Assembly: GCA_945946605.1 (NCBI GenBank)
Contig: CAMEWP010000002.1
Location: 1 to 47,858 of the forward strand
Direction: 5' to 3'
From: an uncultured Pseudobutyrivibrio sp.
Lineage (GTDB): Bacteria; Bacillota; Clostridia; Lachnospirales; Lachnospiraceae
DNA length: 47,858 bases
In this document: positions 18,490 to 26,385 of the stretch, one piece after another
Position numbering within the stretch: position 1 is the first letter of the stretch
Layout: the number at the start of each line of letters is the position of its first letter
The notes under the pieces: model-generated
Databases searched by the model: none
What the model saw: the letters and a program-made list of their open reading frames with translations, nothing else
What the model was told of the DNA's origin: nothing
Program-made: the position numbers and the translations under genes

Positions 18490-19557
18490 ATGAAAGTTTA
18501 TGGAGTGATTATGGCAGGCGGCGGCGGCACAAGATTCTGGCCGCTGTCCCGGCAGGAAGAACCGAAACAGTTGTTAAACCTCAGTGGAAAGGATCTGATG
18601 ATCAATGAGACCATTGACCGGATCGCAACGGTGGCAGATAAGGAGAATATTTTTATCGTTACCAATGTGACACAGGTGCCGAAGATGGAGACAGCTGTGG
18701 CAGGAAGAGTGGCAAAGGATCATATTCTCTCTGAGCCTTCAGCCAGAAATACGGCGGCCTGCATCGGTTACGCTGCATTAGAGATTTTGAAGAAATACGG
18801 GGATGGCATTATGTGCATTTTTCCCTCCGATCATTTTATCAAGAATCAGGCAGCCTTTACGGAAATTCTCACAGAGGCTGTAAAAGCCGCAGAAACAGAG
18901 GATAAACTGATCACACTGGGGATCACCCCCACATTTCCTTCCACAGGATATGGATATATCAAATTTGATCCTAAGGACACGGGGCTGGCAAAACAGGTGG
19001 TGGAATTTAAGGAGAAACCGGATGAGGAAACTGCCCAGCGCTATGTGGAGAGCAAAGAGTATGCCTGGAACAGCGGGATGTTTATTTGGAAAGCGTCAAC
19101 CATACTGGAGAGCTTCCGCAGCCTGCTGCCGGATGTTTATGAGCCTCTGATGAAGATCGCAGAAGCCATGAATACACCCCGGGAAGCCCAGGTGATTGAG
19201 GAGATTTACCCCACCATTCCAAGTATTTCCATTGATTACGGTATTCTGGAGAAAAGCCCGGATGTGAAGGTGATCTCTGCGGACATGGGCTGGAATGATG
19301 TAGGCAGCTGGGATAATCTGGGTGTTTTATATGATGCAGATGAACAGGGAAATGTAGTGGCCGGAAAACATATCGGAATCGATACCCGTGACAGCATCAT
19401 TTACGGAAGCAAGCGTCTCATCACCACCGTGGGAGTGGAAAATCTCATCGTCGTGGAAACGGAGGATGCCATCCTGGTGTGCGATAAATCCAGAGCCCAG
19501 GATGTGAAAAAGATTGTGGATCAGTTAAAAGAAGAGGGACAGCAGGAATATCTTTGA
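18490..19557 (+). CDS. manC: Mannose-1-phosphate guanylyltransferase
   Basis: Cytoplasmic enzyme forming GDP-mannose from mannose-1-phosphate and GTP. GVIMAGGGGTRFWPLSR..PKQ is the pyrophosphorylase signature, followed by FPSDHFI, FKEKPDEETA and YAWNSGMFIW, all typical of ManC. At 355 residues it is the short form without the C-terminal phosphomannose isomerase domain. GGAGG sits 9 nt before the ATG. Its stop overlaps the mutase ORF region. GDP-mannose is the expected donor for the GT2 upstream or for a GDP-mannose-derived sugar, although no GMD-type dehydratase is present in the window. Confidence 0.93.
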   Translation: MKVYGVIMAGGGGTRFWPLSRQEEPKQLLNLSGKDLMINETIDRIATVADKENIFIVTNVTQVPKMETAVAGRVAKDHILSEPSARNTAACIGYAALEILKKYGDGIMCIFPSDHFIKNQAAFTEILTEAVKAAETEDKLITLGITPTFPSTGYGYIKFDPKDTGLAKQVVEFKEKPDEETAQRYVESKEYAWNSGMFIWKASTILESFRSLLPDVYEPLMKIAEAMNTPREAQVIEEIYPTIPSISIDYGILEKSPDVKVISADMGWNDVGSWDNLGVLYDADEQGNVVAGKHIGIDTRDSIIYGSKRLITTVGVENLIVVETEDAILVCDKSRAQDVKKIVDQLKEEGQQEYL

Positions 19558-19577
19558 TGCAGGAAAGAGAGGCAGAC

Positions 19578-21305
19578 ATGACAAATTACAGGGAACTTTA
19601 TGACCAGTGGTGCACAGATCCCTATTTTGATGAGGATACAAGAGAAGAGTTAAAAAGCATTGCAGCAGATGAAAAAGAGATCGAAGACCGTTTTTACCGT
19701 CAGTTAGAATTTGGAACCGGGGGACTGCGGGGGGTCATCGGAGCAGGAACAAACCGCATGAATATTTACACGGTACGCAAGGCAACCCAGGGGCTGGCCA
19801 ATTATATTCTGGAACAGAATGGCCAGGAAAAGGGAGTGGCCATTGCCTATGATTCCAGGATCATGTCACCGGAATTTGCCCAGGAGGCGGCACTGTGCCT
19901 GAATGCCAATGGTATCAGAACCTATCGCTTTACAAGTCTTCGTCCAACACCGGAGCTTTCCTTTGCAGTGCGGACTTTGGGATGTATGGCAGGGATTGTC
20001 ATCACAGCCAGCCATAACCCCAGGGAATATAACGGTTATAAGGTATACTGGGAGGACGGTGCCCAGATCACACCACCTCATGATAAGAACATTCTGGCAA
20101 GAGTTGCGGAAGTGACATCCTTTGATCAGGTAAAGACCATGGAGTTGGAGGAGGCAAAGGCAAAGGGACTTTACCGTGAGATCGGTGAGGATATTGATGA
20201 TGCCTACATGGAAGAACTGAAGAAACAGTCCATTCATCCGGAAGTGATAAAGGAGATGGCAAAGGATATTTCCATTGTATATACGCCGCTGCACGGCACC
20301 GGGAATCTTCCGGTGCGCCGGGTGCTGAAAGAACTGGGATTTGAAAAGGTGTACGTGGTAAAGGAGCAGGAGCTCCCTGACGGGAATTTTCCTACCGTGG
20401 CTTATCCCAATCCGGAATCACCAAAGGCATTTGAACTGGCTCTGCAGCTGGCCAAAGAAGTGGATGCGGATATTGTGCTGGCCACAGATCCGGATGCGGA
20501 CCGTCTGGGAGTATACTGCAAAGATACGGCCACAGGGGAATACATATCCTTTACCGGCAATATGTCCGGTATGCTTATCGCGGAGTATATCTTAAGGGAG
20601 AAAACGGCTACCGGCACCATGCCGGCCCACCCTGCACTGGTGGAGACCATTGTGACCACAGACATGGCGAAGGTCATTGCGGCAGATTACGGCGTGAAAC
20701 TCATTGAGGTGCTGACAGGATTTAAGTATATCGGAGAGCAGATCCGTTTCTTTGAGGAACAGAACACCTACGATTATGTGTTTGGTCTGGAAGAAAGTTA
20801 TGGATGTCTGGCAGGCACTTATGCCAGAGATAAAGATGCCTGTGTGGCGGTAATGATGCTCTGCGAAGTGGCTTCCTGGTACAAAAAACAGAATATGACC
20901 CTTTGGGATGCCATGGTGGCAATGTATGAGAAATACGGTTACTTCCGGGAAGGCCTGGAGACCATGACTTTAAAGGGAATGGACGGCGCTGCCCAGATTG
21001 CCGGCATGATGACGGAAGCGAGAAATCACCCGCCTAAGGAGCTGGCAGGATTAAAGGTGCTGGCACTGCGGGATTACCAGAAAAATACAAGAACTGACCT
21101 TGTGACCGGGGAGGTAAGTGCCACAGGGCTGCCGGAGTCCAATGTGCTTTACTATGAGCTGGAACAGAACAGCTGGTGCTGTGTGCGTCCCTCCGGAACA
21201 GAGCCGAAGATCAAATTTTATTTTGGTGTAAAAGGTACTTCCCTGGAAGACAGCCGGCAGAAATCAGATGCTTTGAGAGATGCGCTGATGGGCATGTTTT
21301 CATAA
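19578..21305 (+). CDS. Phosphoglucomutase/phosphomannomutase
   Basis: Alpha-D-phosphohexomutase interconverting hexose-6-phosphate and hexose-1-phosphate. All four family loops are present: TASHNPREYNGYK with the phosphoserine, DPDADRLGVY for the metal, GLEESYGC for the sugar and RPSGTEPKIKFY for the phosphate. The size (575 aa) matches the PgcA-type clostridial enzymes. The track start (TTG 19554) overlaps manC; ATG 19578 has AGGAAAGAGAGG 5 nt upstream and yields MTNYRELYDQW, so I prefer it. It provides glucose-1-P and/or mannose-1-P to manC and the nucleotidylyltransferase fusion, and closes the glycan operon. Confidence 0.93.
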   Translation: MTNYRELYDQWCTDPYFDEDTREELKSIAADEKEIEDRFYRQLEFGTGGLRGVIGAGTNRMNIYTVRKATQGLANYILEQNGQEKGVAIAYDSRIMSPEFAQEAALCLNANGIRTYRFTSLRPTPELSFAVRTLGCMAGIVITASHNPREYNGYKVYWEDGAQITPPHDKNILARVAEVTSFDQVKTMELEEAKAKGLYREIGEDIDDAYMEELKKQSIHPEVIKEMAKDISIVYTPLHGTGNLPVRRVLKELGFEKVYVVKEQELPDGNFPTVAYPNPESPKAFELALQLAKEVDADIVLATDPDADRLGVYCKDTATGEYISFTGNMSGMLIAEYILREKTATGTMPAHPALVETIVTTDMAKVIAADYGVKLIEVLTGFKYIGEQIRFFEEQNTYDYVFGLEESYGCLAGTYARDKDACVAVMMLCEVASWYKKQNMTLWDAMVAMYEKYGYFREGLETMTLKGMDGAAQIAGMMTEARNHPPKELAGLKVLALRDYQKNTRTDLVTGEVSATGLPESNVLYYELEQNSWCCVRPSGTEPKIKFYFGVKGTSLEDSRQKSDALRDALMGMFS

Positions 21306-21346
21306 GAAATTTGTTACCCGAAATACGAAATAAACTGAAATAAAAG

Positions 21347-21385
21347 AAAAAGTCCCGATTCCCAAAGAGGATCGAGACTTTTTTT
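21347..21385. terminator. Bidirectional rho-independent terminator (mutase / degV)
   Basis: AAAAAGTCCCGAT pairs with ATCGAGACTTTTT (one C/A mismatch) around a short loop and runs into TTTTTTT. The opposite strand also ends in a T-rich tract, so it can end both the glycan operon and the convergent degV transcript. Confidence 0.85.
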
Positions 21386-21413
21386 GGAAAGGCATTGCCC
21401 GGTGCGACCATAT

Positions 21414-22256
21414 TTACAGAGCAAAATAGGCTACTGCAATGGCGCCGGGGCCTGCATGGGTTCCGATGGCTCCGCCTACAGTCATAATGGGAAGGGAAGT
21501 GGTCTGTTCTTCCCAGAGACTGTGACTGTCCTTGATATATTTCTGAAGCAGTTTATCGGAGAGACCTGAGTATCCCAGATAATAGGGCATGGAAAAATCA
21601 ATGCCGCCGGACTTTTTGATCCGCTCGATGAGAAGGTTATTGCCGTTTTTGGAGCCGTGGGCTTTTCCGAGAATGGAAACAGCGCCTTCCTCTACTGCGA
21701 TCACCGGTTTGATGGAAAGCATGTCGCCTAAGGTGGCAACAGTGGAGGAGATACGGCCGCCTTTTTTCAGATACTCTAAGGTGTCTAACAGGGCAACCAC
21801 CTGGATCTTTTTCTTATAGGTGTTCAGGGTAGCCACGATCTCCTCTGCGGTAAGATCCTGATGGATCAGGCGAAGGGCATATTCTACCAGAATGCGCTCT
21901 CCTAAGGAAACACTTTCGCTGTCTACCACAAAGACTTTACCTTCAAAATCTGCTGCAGCGATACAGGCACTCTGATAGGTGCCGGAGAGCTTTTCGGACA
22001 GAGTGATCACAATGGCGGTATCACCGTTGTCGGTTACGCTGTGATAAGCCTGCTCAAAGTCGTAGGGGGGAATCTGACTGGTGGTGGGCAGAACATCGCT
22101 CTCGATGAGCTTTTCATAAAATTCCTGATGGGACAGGTTGATATTGTCCTGAAACTGTTCTTCTCCAAAAGATACCGTTAAGGGAAGGATCGTAAGATCC
22201 ATGTCAAAACCCTGGGGAATATCTGATGCAGAATCTGTAATAATCTTAATACTCAT
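21414..22256 (-). CDS. DegV family fatty-acid-binding protein
   Basis: A 280-residue DegV/FakB-like protein. IKIITDSASDIPQ at the N-terminus, the central LPTTSQIPPYDF and the C-terminal VGGAIGTHAGPGAIAVAYF are the family's fatty-acid-binding signature segments. In characterised relatives (FakB) the protein presents a fatty acid to the FakA kinase to make acyl phosphate for phospholipid synthesis; no fakA is visible here. It is monocistronic on the minus strand between a shared terminator and a palindromic promoter region, so its regulation is probably independent of its neighbours. Confidence 0.92.
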   Translation of the reverse strand: MSIKIITDSASDIPQGFDMDLTILPLTVSFGEEQFQDNINLSHQEFYEKLIESDVLPTTSQIPPYDFEQAYHSVTDNGDTAIVITLSEKLSGTYQSACIAAADFEGKVFVVDSESVSLGERILVEYALRLIHQDLTAEEIVATLNTYKKKIQVVALLDTLEYLKKGGRISSTVATLGDMLSIKPVIAVEEGAVSILGKAHGSKNGNNLLIERIKKSGGIDFSMPYYLGYSGLSDKLLQKYIKDSHSLWEEQTTSLPIMTVGGAIGTHAGPGAIAVAYFAL

Positions 22257-22266
22257 ATACTTCTCT

Positions 22267-22286
22267 ATTCAGCAGATCTGCTGAAT
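22267..22286. promoter_or_regulatory. 20-bp perfect palindrome upstream of degV (operator candidate)
   Basis: ATTCAGCAGATCTGCTGAAT is fully self-complementary and lies 10 nt before the degV start codon. On the minus strand a GATAAT hexamer (22286-22291) just touches it, with TACACA 16 nt further up as a weak -35. The palindrome would thus cover the transcription start: a place for a dimeric repressor, or a 5'-leader hairpin next to the ribosome site. Confidence 0.55.
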
Positions 22287-22376
22287 TATCCTCACTTTCT
22301 TAAAAATGTGTATTTAGCAATCCTGAGATAGTATAGAAGAAGCAGTGAGATTTGTCAATAAAAATAAAACAAGCAG

Positions 22377-22405
22377 TGGCAATCCGGGGCAGAACAAGAT
22401 ATAAT
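22377..22405 (+). promoter_or_regulatory. Promoter of the GtrB-like GT2 / cardiolipin synthase pair
   Basis: A perfect -10 TATAAT (22400-22405) with a poor -35 TGGCAA 17 nt upstream. Transcription would start near 22412, leaving room for TGAGGT as ribosome site before GTG 22446 but none before the ATG at 22431. This helps decide the start of the gene downstream. Confidence 0.5.
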
Positions 22406-22445
22406 GATACCCATAGAAAAGTTCTGATAAATGAGGTACAAAACA

Positions 22446-23420
22446 GTGGAGATAAAAGAGAGAAAGAAAGTACTGACTTTGGTGGTACCGGCATACAACG
22501 AGGAGGAGACCATCCCGGTGTTCTATAAGGAAGCCAAACGGGTGGAAAAAGAGCTTTCCTCTGTTGAGGTGGAATACCTTTTCATTGATGACGGTTCCAA
22601 AGACCGCACCATGGATATGCTGCGGGAGCTGGCCGGAGAGGATGAGAGGGTTCATTATGTGTCTTTTTCCCGTAACTTCGGTAAGGAGGCTGCCATCTAC
22701 GCAGGCCTTGAGAATGCTTCCGGAGATTATGTGGCAATCCTGGATGCGGATCTTCAGGATCCCCCCTCATTACTGCCCCAGATGCTTCAGATCGTGACAG
22801 AAGAGGATTACGACTGTGTGGGAACCAGAAGGGTGAACAGAAAGGGAGAACCTCCCATTCGTTCCTTTTTTGCCCGTATGTTTTACCGGCTGATGAACCG
22901 GATCTCCAGCGCGGAAGTGGTGGACGGAGCCCGGGATTTTCAGCTGATGAACCGGAAGGTGGTGAATGCCATCCTGTCCATGGGAGAGTACAATCGTTTC
23001 TCCAAGGGCATTTTCGGCTGGGTTGGATTTAAAAAGAAATGGCTGGAGTATGAAAATGTGGAGCGTGCAGCAGGGGAGACCAAATGGTCTTTCTGGAAAC
23101 TGGTGCTGTATGCATTGGATGGTATCGTGGCATTTTCCACAGCGCCTCTGGTATTTGCATCGGTCATGGGTATTTTATTCTGCCTGCTGGCATTTCTGGC
23201 TATTATTTTTATTATCGTCAGAACCCTGATTTATGGAGACCCTACTTCGGGATGGCCTTCCATGGTGTGCATCATTATGCTGGTCAGCGGCATTCAGCTG
23301 CTTTGTATCGGTATCCTGGGTCAGTATATGGCCAAAACGTATCTGGAAACCAAAAGGCGGCCTTTATATCTGGTGGAAGAAGAGAACCTGAAACATGATA
23401 GACAAGAAAAGATGGATTAA
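22446..23420 (+). CDS. GtrB/DPM1-like family 2 glycosyltransferase with two C-terminal helices
   Basis: Membrane-anchored GT2 expected to make a polyprenyl-phosphate sugar. LVVPAYNEEETIPVFY, FIDDGSKDRT, SRNFGKEAAIYAGL and the metal motif DADLQDPP are diagnostic of the GtrB/YkoT/CsbB group, and two long helices lie near residues 225-310. The track begins at ATG 22431, which lacks a ribosome site; GTG 22446 sits 8 nt after TGAGGT and fits the promoter position, so I call it (324 aa), with moderate certainty. The next gene overlaps by 26 nt. It may provide a second lipid-linked donor in addition to the enzyme at 15582. Confidence 0.87.
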   Translation: MEIKERKKVLTLVVPAYNEEETIPVFYKEAKRVEKELSSVEVEYLFIDDGSKDRTMDMLRELAGEDERVHYVSFSRNFGKEAAIYAGLENASGDYVAILDADLQDPPSLLPQMLQIVTEEDYDCVGTRRVNRKGEPPIRSFFARMFYRLMNRISSAEVVDGARDFQLMNRKVVNAILSMGEYNRFSKGIFGWVGFKKKWLEYENVERAAGETKWSFWKLVLYALDGIVAFSTAPLVFASVMGILFCLLAFLAIIFIIVRTLIYGDPTSGWPSMVCIIMLVSGIQLLCIGILGQYMAKTYLETKRRPLYLVEEENLKHDRQEKMD

Positions 23421-25011
23421 AAAAGGAAAAAGCAAACTGCAAAAGATCGTCTTCGGACGAACGTTACTGATCGCTGTTCTGGCAATTCTGCAGCTGATCT
23501 TTGTATTGATGGCATTTCACTGGCTCAGCAGTTACAGCCCTTATTTTTATGGGGCCATGACGGTGCTTACCGTACTTTGTGTTTTATATATCTTTAATCA
23601 GCCCAGCGATCCTACCGTGAAGTTAAGCTGGCTGGTGCTGGTTTCCGCCCTGATGCCGGTGGGTGGTTTGTTCTTTTTCTGGGTGCAGACGGATATGGGG
23701 CACCGTAAACTGAAAAAGAAGGTTATGGTGGCAGTGGAAGAAGGGGAAAAAGCCCTGCCGGCGGACACATCTCTGGCAGAATCCATCCGGGAGGAATATC
23801 CCCAGCTGTACGGACTGACCAATTATATGAAAGGGGCCGGCGGGTACGGCATTTACCAGGATACGGAGGCAACCTATTTCCCTAACGGAGAGAGCCTGTT
23901 GCCGGTTTTTCTGGAGGAACTGCGTCAGGCAAAGCATTTTATTTTTCTGGAGTACTTTATCATCTCGGAAGGCGTCATGTGGGATCAGGTCCGGGAAGTG
24001 CTGCTGGAGAAAGTCAAAGAAGGTGTAGAGGTGCGGCTTTTGTATGACGGCACCAATGAGTTTACAAATCTGCCCCACGATTATCCGGAGAAATTGCGAA
24101 ACCTTGGCATCAACTGTCGGGTATTTGCTCCCATCCGTCCGTTTTTTTCCACGGAGCAGAACTACCGTGATCACCGGAAGATTGCTGTCATCGACGGTGT
24201 GACATCCTTTACCGGCGGTATTAATCTGGCAGATGAATATGTGAATGAGATTTCCCTGTACGGATACTGGAAGGACACAGCCCTGATGTTAAAAGGGGAG
24301 GCGACACTTACCTTCCTTCGACTGTTTCTGGAAGCCTGGCAGGTAACGGAAGTGCAGGGAGAGTACGGAGTGTATCTGGGACGGGCCAGGGAAAATCTTC
24401 TGACCTGGAGAAGGGAACACCCGGTGCCCATGGATCCGGAGGGCAACAGACAAAGTGTCCGGGGAAATTATGTGCTTCCATACGGGGATAAACCCTTAGA
24501 CAACGACAAGGTGGGAGAGCTGGTTTACATCGATATCCTGAATCATGCCAGAAAATATGTGCATATCATGACCCCCTATCTGATCATCGACGAGGAGATG
24601 AAGACAGCGCTGGTTCTGGCGGCCCGCAGAGGTGTGGAAGTATGCCTGATCCTGCCTCATATTCCCGATAAGGCATACGCCTTTGCTTTGGCAAAGACCC
24701 ATTATCCGGAACTGTTGGAAGCAGGTGTGAAGATTTATGAATTTACGCCGGGCTTTGTCCACGCCAAGGGATTTGTCAGTGATGATATCCGGGCAGTGGT
24801 GGGTACCATTAACCTGGATTACCGCAGCCTGTATCATCATTTTGAATGCGCATGTTACATGGAGGACATGGATGTCATCGCAGATATTGAGGCGGATATG
24901 CAGTCTACGATGGAACAGTCCATGGAGATCACTCTTTTGGATCTGAAGAAACAGAGCCCATGGACCTGGCTGGCCGGTATTTTCCTGAAAGTGCTGGCAC
25001 CGCTGCTTTAA
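23395..25011 (+). CDS. cls: Cardiolipin synthase (phospholipase D family)
   Basis: Membrane enzyme that joins two phosphatidylglycerol molecules into cardiolipin and glycerol. Two N-terminal hydrophobic segments are followed by two PLD half-sites: HRKIAVIDG (with SFTGGINLADEY) and HAKGFVSDD (with AVVGTINLDYRS), both H-x-K-x4-D. The length, 538 aa, is slightly above the typical 480-515. It overlaps the GT2 gene by 26 nt, so both are translated from one message; the pairing of a lipid-phosphate glycosyltransferase with a phospholipid enzyme suggests a membrane-lipid or lipoteichoic context (inference). Confidence 0.92.
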   Translation: MIDKKRWIKKGKSKLQKIVFGRTLLIAVLAILQLIFVLMAFHWLSSYSPYFYGAMTVLTVLCVLYIFNQPSDPTVKLSWLVLVSALMPVGGLFFFWVQTDMGHRKLKKKVMVAVEEGEKALPADTSLAESIREEYPQLYGLTNYMKGAGGYGIYQDTEATYFPNGESLLPVFLEELRQAKHFIFLEYFIISEGVMWDQVREVLLEKVKEGVEVRLLYDGTNEFTNLPHDYPEKLRNLGINCRVFAPIRPFFSTEQNYRDHRKIAVIDGVTSFTGGINLADEYVNEISLYGYWKDTALMLKGEATLTFLRLFLEAWQVTEVQGEYGVYLGRARENLLTWRREHPVPMDPEGNRQSVRGNYVLPYGDKPLDNDKVGELVYIDILNHARKYVHIMTPYLIIDEEMKTALVLAARRGVEVCLILPHIPDKAYAFALAKTHYPELLEAGVKIYEFTPGFVHAKGFVSDDIRAVVGTINLDYRSLYHHFECACYMEDMDVIADIEADMQSTMEQSMEITLLDLKKQSPWTWLAGIFLKVLAPLL

Positions 25012-25058
25012 TACAGGTCATAGACCATAGGTATAGGAACTGAAAATGAGAGGAGTAG

Positions 25059-26099
25059 ATGAAAATGGAAACAAACAGAGAGAAGAAATTTGATCTGCTG
25101 GCTATGGGAGAGCTGCTTCTGCGGCTTTCACCCTGCAATAACGAAAGAATCGCAACATGCGATGTTTTTGAAAAACACATCGGAGGCGCAGAACTGAATG
25201 TGGCGTCCGGTGTTTCCCTGTTGGGACTTCGTACCGGTATTATTTCCCGGATTCCGGATTCGGCCATCGGACAGTTTGCCAAGAATAAAATCCGCTTTTT
25301 GGGTGTCAGCGACGATTACATCGACTATGACAGCAGCGAGGAAGCCCGTCTTGCGGTTTATTACTATGAGAGTGCTACCTACCCAAGAAAACCCCAGATC
25401 GTGTATGACAGAAAGAATTCCTCTATCACACAGATCGATATCAATAATTTCCCGGAGGAAATGTACCATTCCACCAGATGTTTTCACATTTCCGGCATCA
25501 CTCTGGCACTGAGCGAAAAGAGCAGAGCCTGTGGTATTGAGATGATCAAACGGTTTAAGGAAGCAGGTGCGCTGATCTCCTTTGATGTAAATTTCCGTCT
25601 GAATCTGTGGAGCGGAGCAGAGGCAAAGGCCTGTATTGAAGAAATTCTGCCCTATGTGGATATTTTCTTCTGCTCGGAAGATACTGCAAGGCTGACATTC
25701 TTGAAAGAGGGGGATCTGGAAGATATCATGAGAAGTTTTACGAAGGATTATCCCATTTCCATTGTTGCTGCTACCCAGAGAGTGGTACACAGCCCCAAAC
25801 AGCACACCTTTGGTTCTGTTATTTATGAGGCGAAGACAGATACCTTCTATAAGGAAAAACCGTACGAGAAGATTGATGTTGTGGACCGGATCGGAAGCGG
25901 AGATGCTTATTGTGCGGGAATGCTCTATGGATTGCTGTCATCGGATATGGATTGTGCCAAGGCGCTGGCTTTTGGAAATGCCTGCAGTGCAGTGAAAAAT
26001 ACGGTGCCCGGAGATATGCCGTACTCTGATCTGAAAGAGATAGAACATGTGATTGTGGATCATAATAATACCGGGAAACAAATGGAAATGAACAGATAA
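25059..26099 (+). CDS. PfkB-family carbohydrate kinase (KDG kinase-like)
   Basis: Ribokinase-fold cytoplasmic sugar kinase of 346 residues. IGGAELNVASGVSLLGLRTG is the N-terminal substrate loop typical of 2-keto-3-deoxygluconate kinases, and DRIGSGDAYCAGM is the C-terminal anion-hole motif with the catalytic Asp (the usual form is DTTGAGDAF, so DRIGSGDAY is the KDGK-like variant). GAGAGGAG sits about 6 nt before the ATG. No partner aldolase or uronate genes are near, so the substrate stays open between KDG, fructose and others. The stop lies 2 nt from the 3' end of an antisense tRNA gene. Confidence 0.88.
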   Translation: MKMETNREKKFDLLAMGELLLRLSPCNNERIATCDVFEKHIGGAELNVASGVSLLGLRTGIISRIPDSAIGQFAKNKIRFLGVSDDYIDYDSSEEARLAVYYYESATYPRKPQIVYDRKNSSITQIDINNFPEEMYHSTRCFHISGITLALSEKSRACGIEMIKRFKEAGALISFDVNFRLNLWSGAEAKACIEEILPYVDIFFCSEDTARLTFLKEGDLEDIMRSFTKDYPISIVAATQRVVHSPKQHTFGSVIYEAKTDTFYKEKPYEKIDVVDRIGSGDAYCAGMLYGLLSSDMDCAKALAFGNACSAVKNTVPGDMPYSDLKEIEHVIVDHNNTGKQMEMNR

Positions 26100-26102
26100 A
26101 AC

Positions 26103-26189
26103 GGAGTCGGAGGGATTCGAACCCTCGTGCCGGGAAACCGGCAAACGCATTTCGAGTGCGCCTCGTTATGACCGCTTCGATACGACTCC
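26103..26189 (-). tRNA. tRNA-Ser (anticodon CGA)
   Basis: Minus-strand 87-nt class II tRNA. Acceptor arms GGAGTCG/CGACTCC pair perfectly; the anticodon loop CTCGAAA gives CGA, reading UCG serine codons; the long variable arm GCCGG-TTTC-CCGGC is typical of tRNA-Ser; the T arm is GAGGG-TTCGAAT-CCCTC. The discriminator base is G (26102) and no CCA is encoded. Its 3' end lies next to the convergent pfkB-type gene. Confidence 0.95.
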
Positions 26190-26200
26190 ATATGAGAGAC

Positions 26201-26229
26201 ATTTTACATGATTTTGTAAGGGAAAGCAA
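26201..26229 (-). promoter_or_regulatory. Promoter of tRNA-Ser(CGA)
   Basis: On the minus strand: -35 TTGCTT (26224-26229), exactly 17 nt, then -10 TAAAAT (26201-26206). The predicted start near 26194 gives a 5' leader of only a few nucleotides before the mature tRNA. An inverted repeat AATCCT...AGGATT (26228-26247) overlaps the upstream edge of the -35. Confidence 0.65.
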
Positions 26230-26284
26230 TCCTAAAAATACAGGATTCTTTCGGGCCGGGCCATGGTGGTTGGGCACTCCTTAC

Positions 26285-26313
26285 TTGAATTATTATGTAA
26301 GATAAGATATTCT
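26285..26313 (+). promoter_or_regulatory. Probable promoter of pfkA-dnaX-ybaB-recR
   Basis: TTGAAT (26285-26290), 17-nt spacer, TATTCT (26308-26313), about 70 nt upstream of the phosphofructokinase start. Moderate match; the only reasonable candidate in the gap between tRNA-Ser and pfkA. Confidence 0.4.
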
Positions 26314-26385
26314 AAGTAGGAGAAAACTTCCATGGTTCATCAGGGATGAGTTGGAAGAGTCTGCAGAAAGGAAACGGTATCAGAG

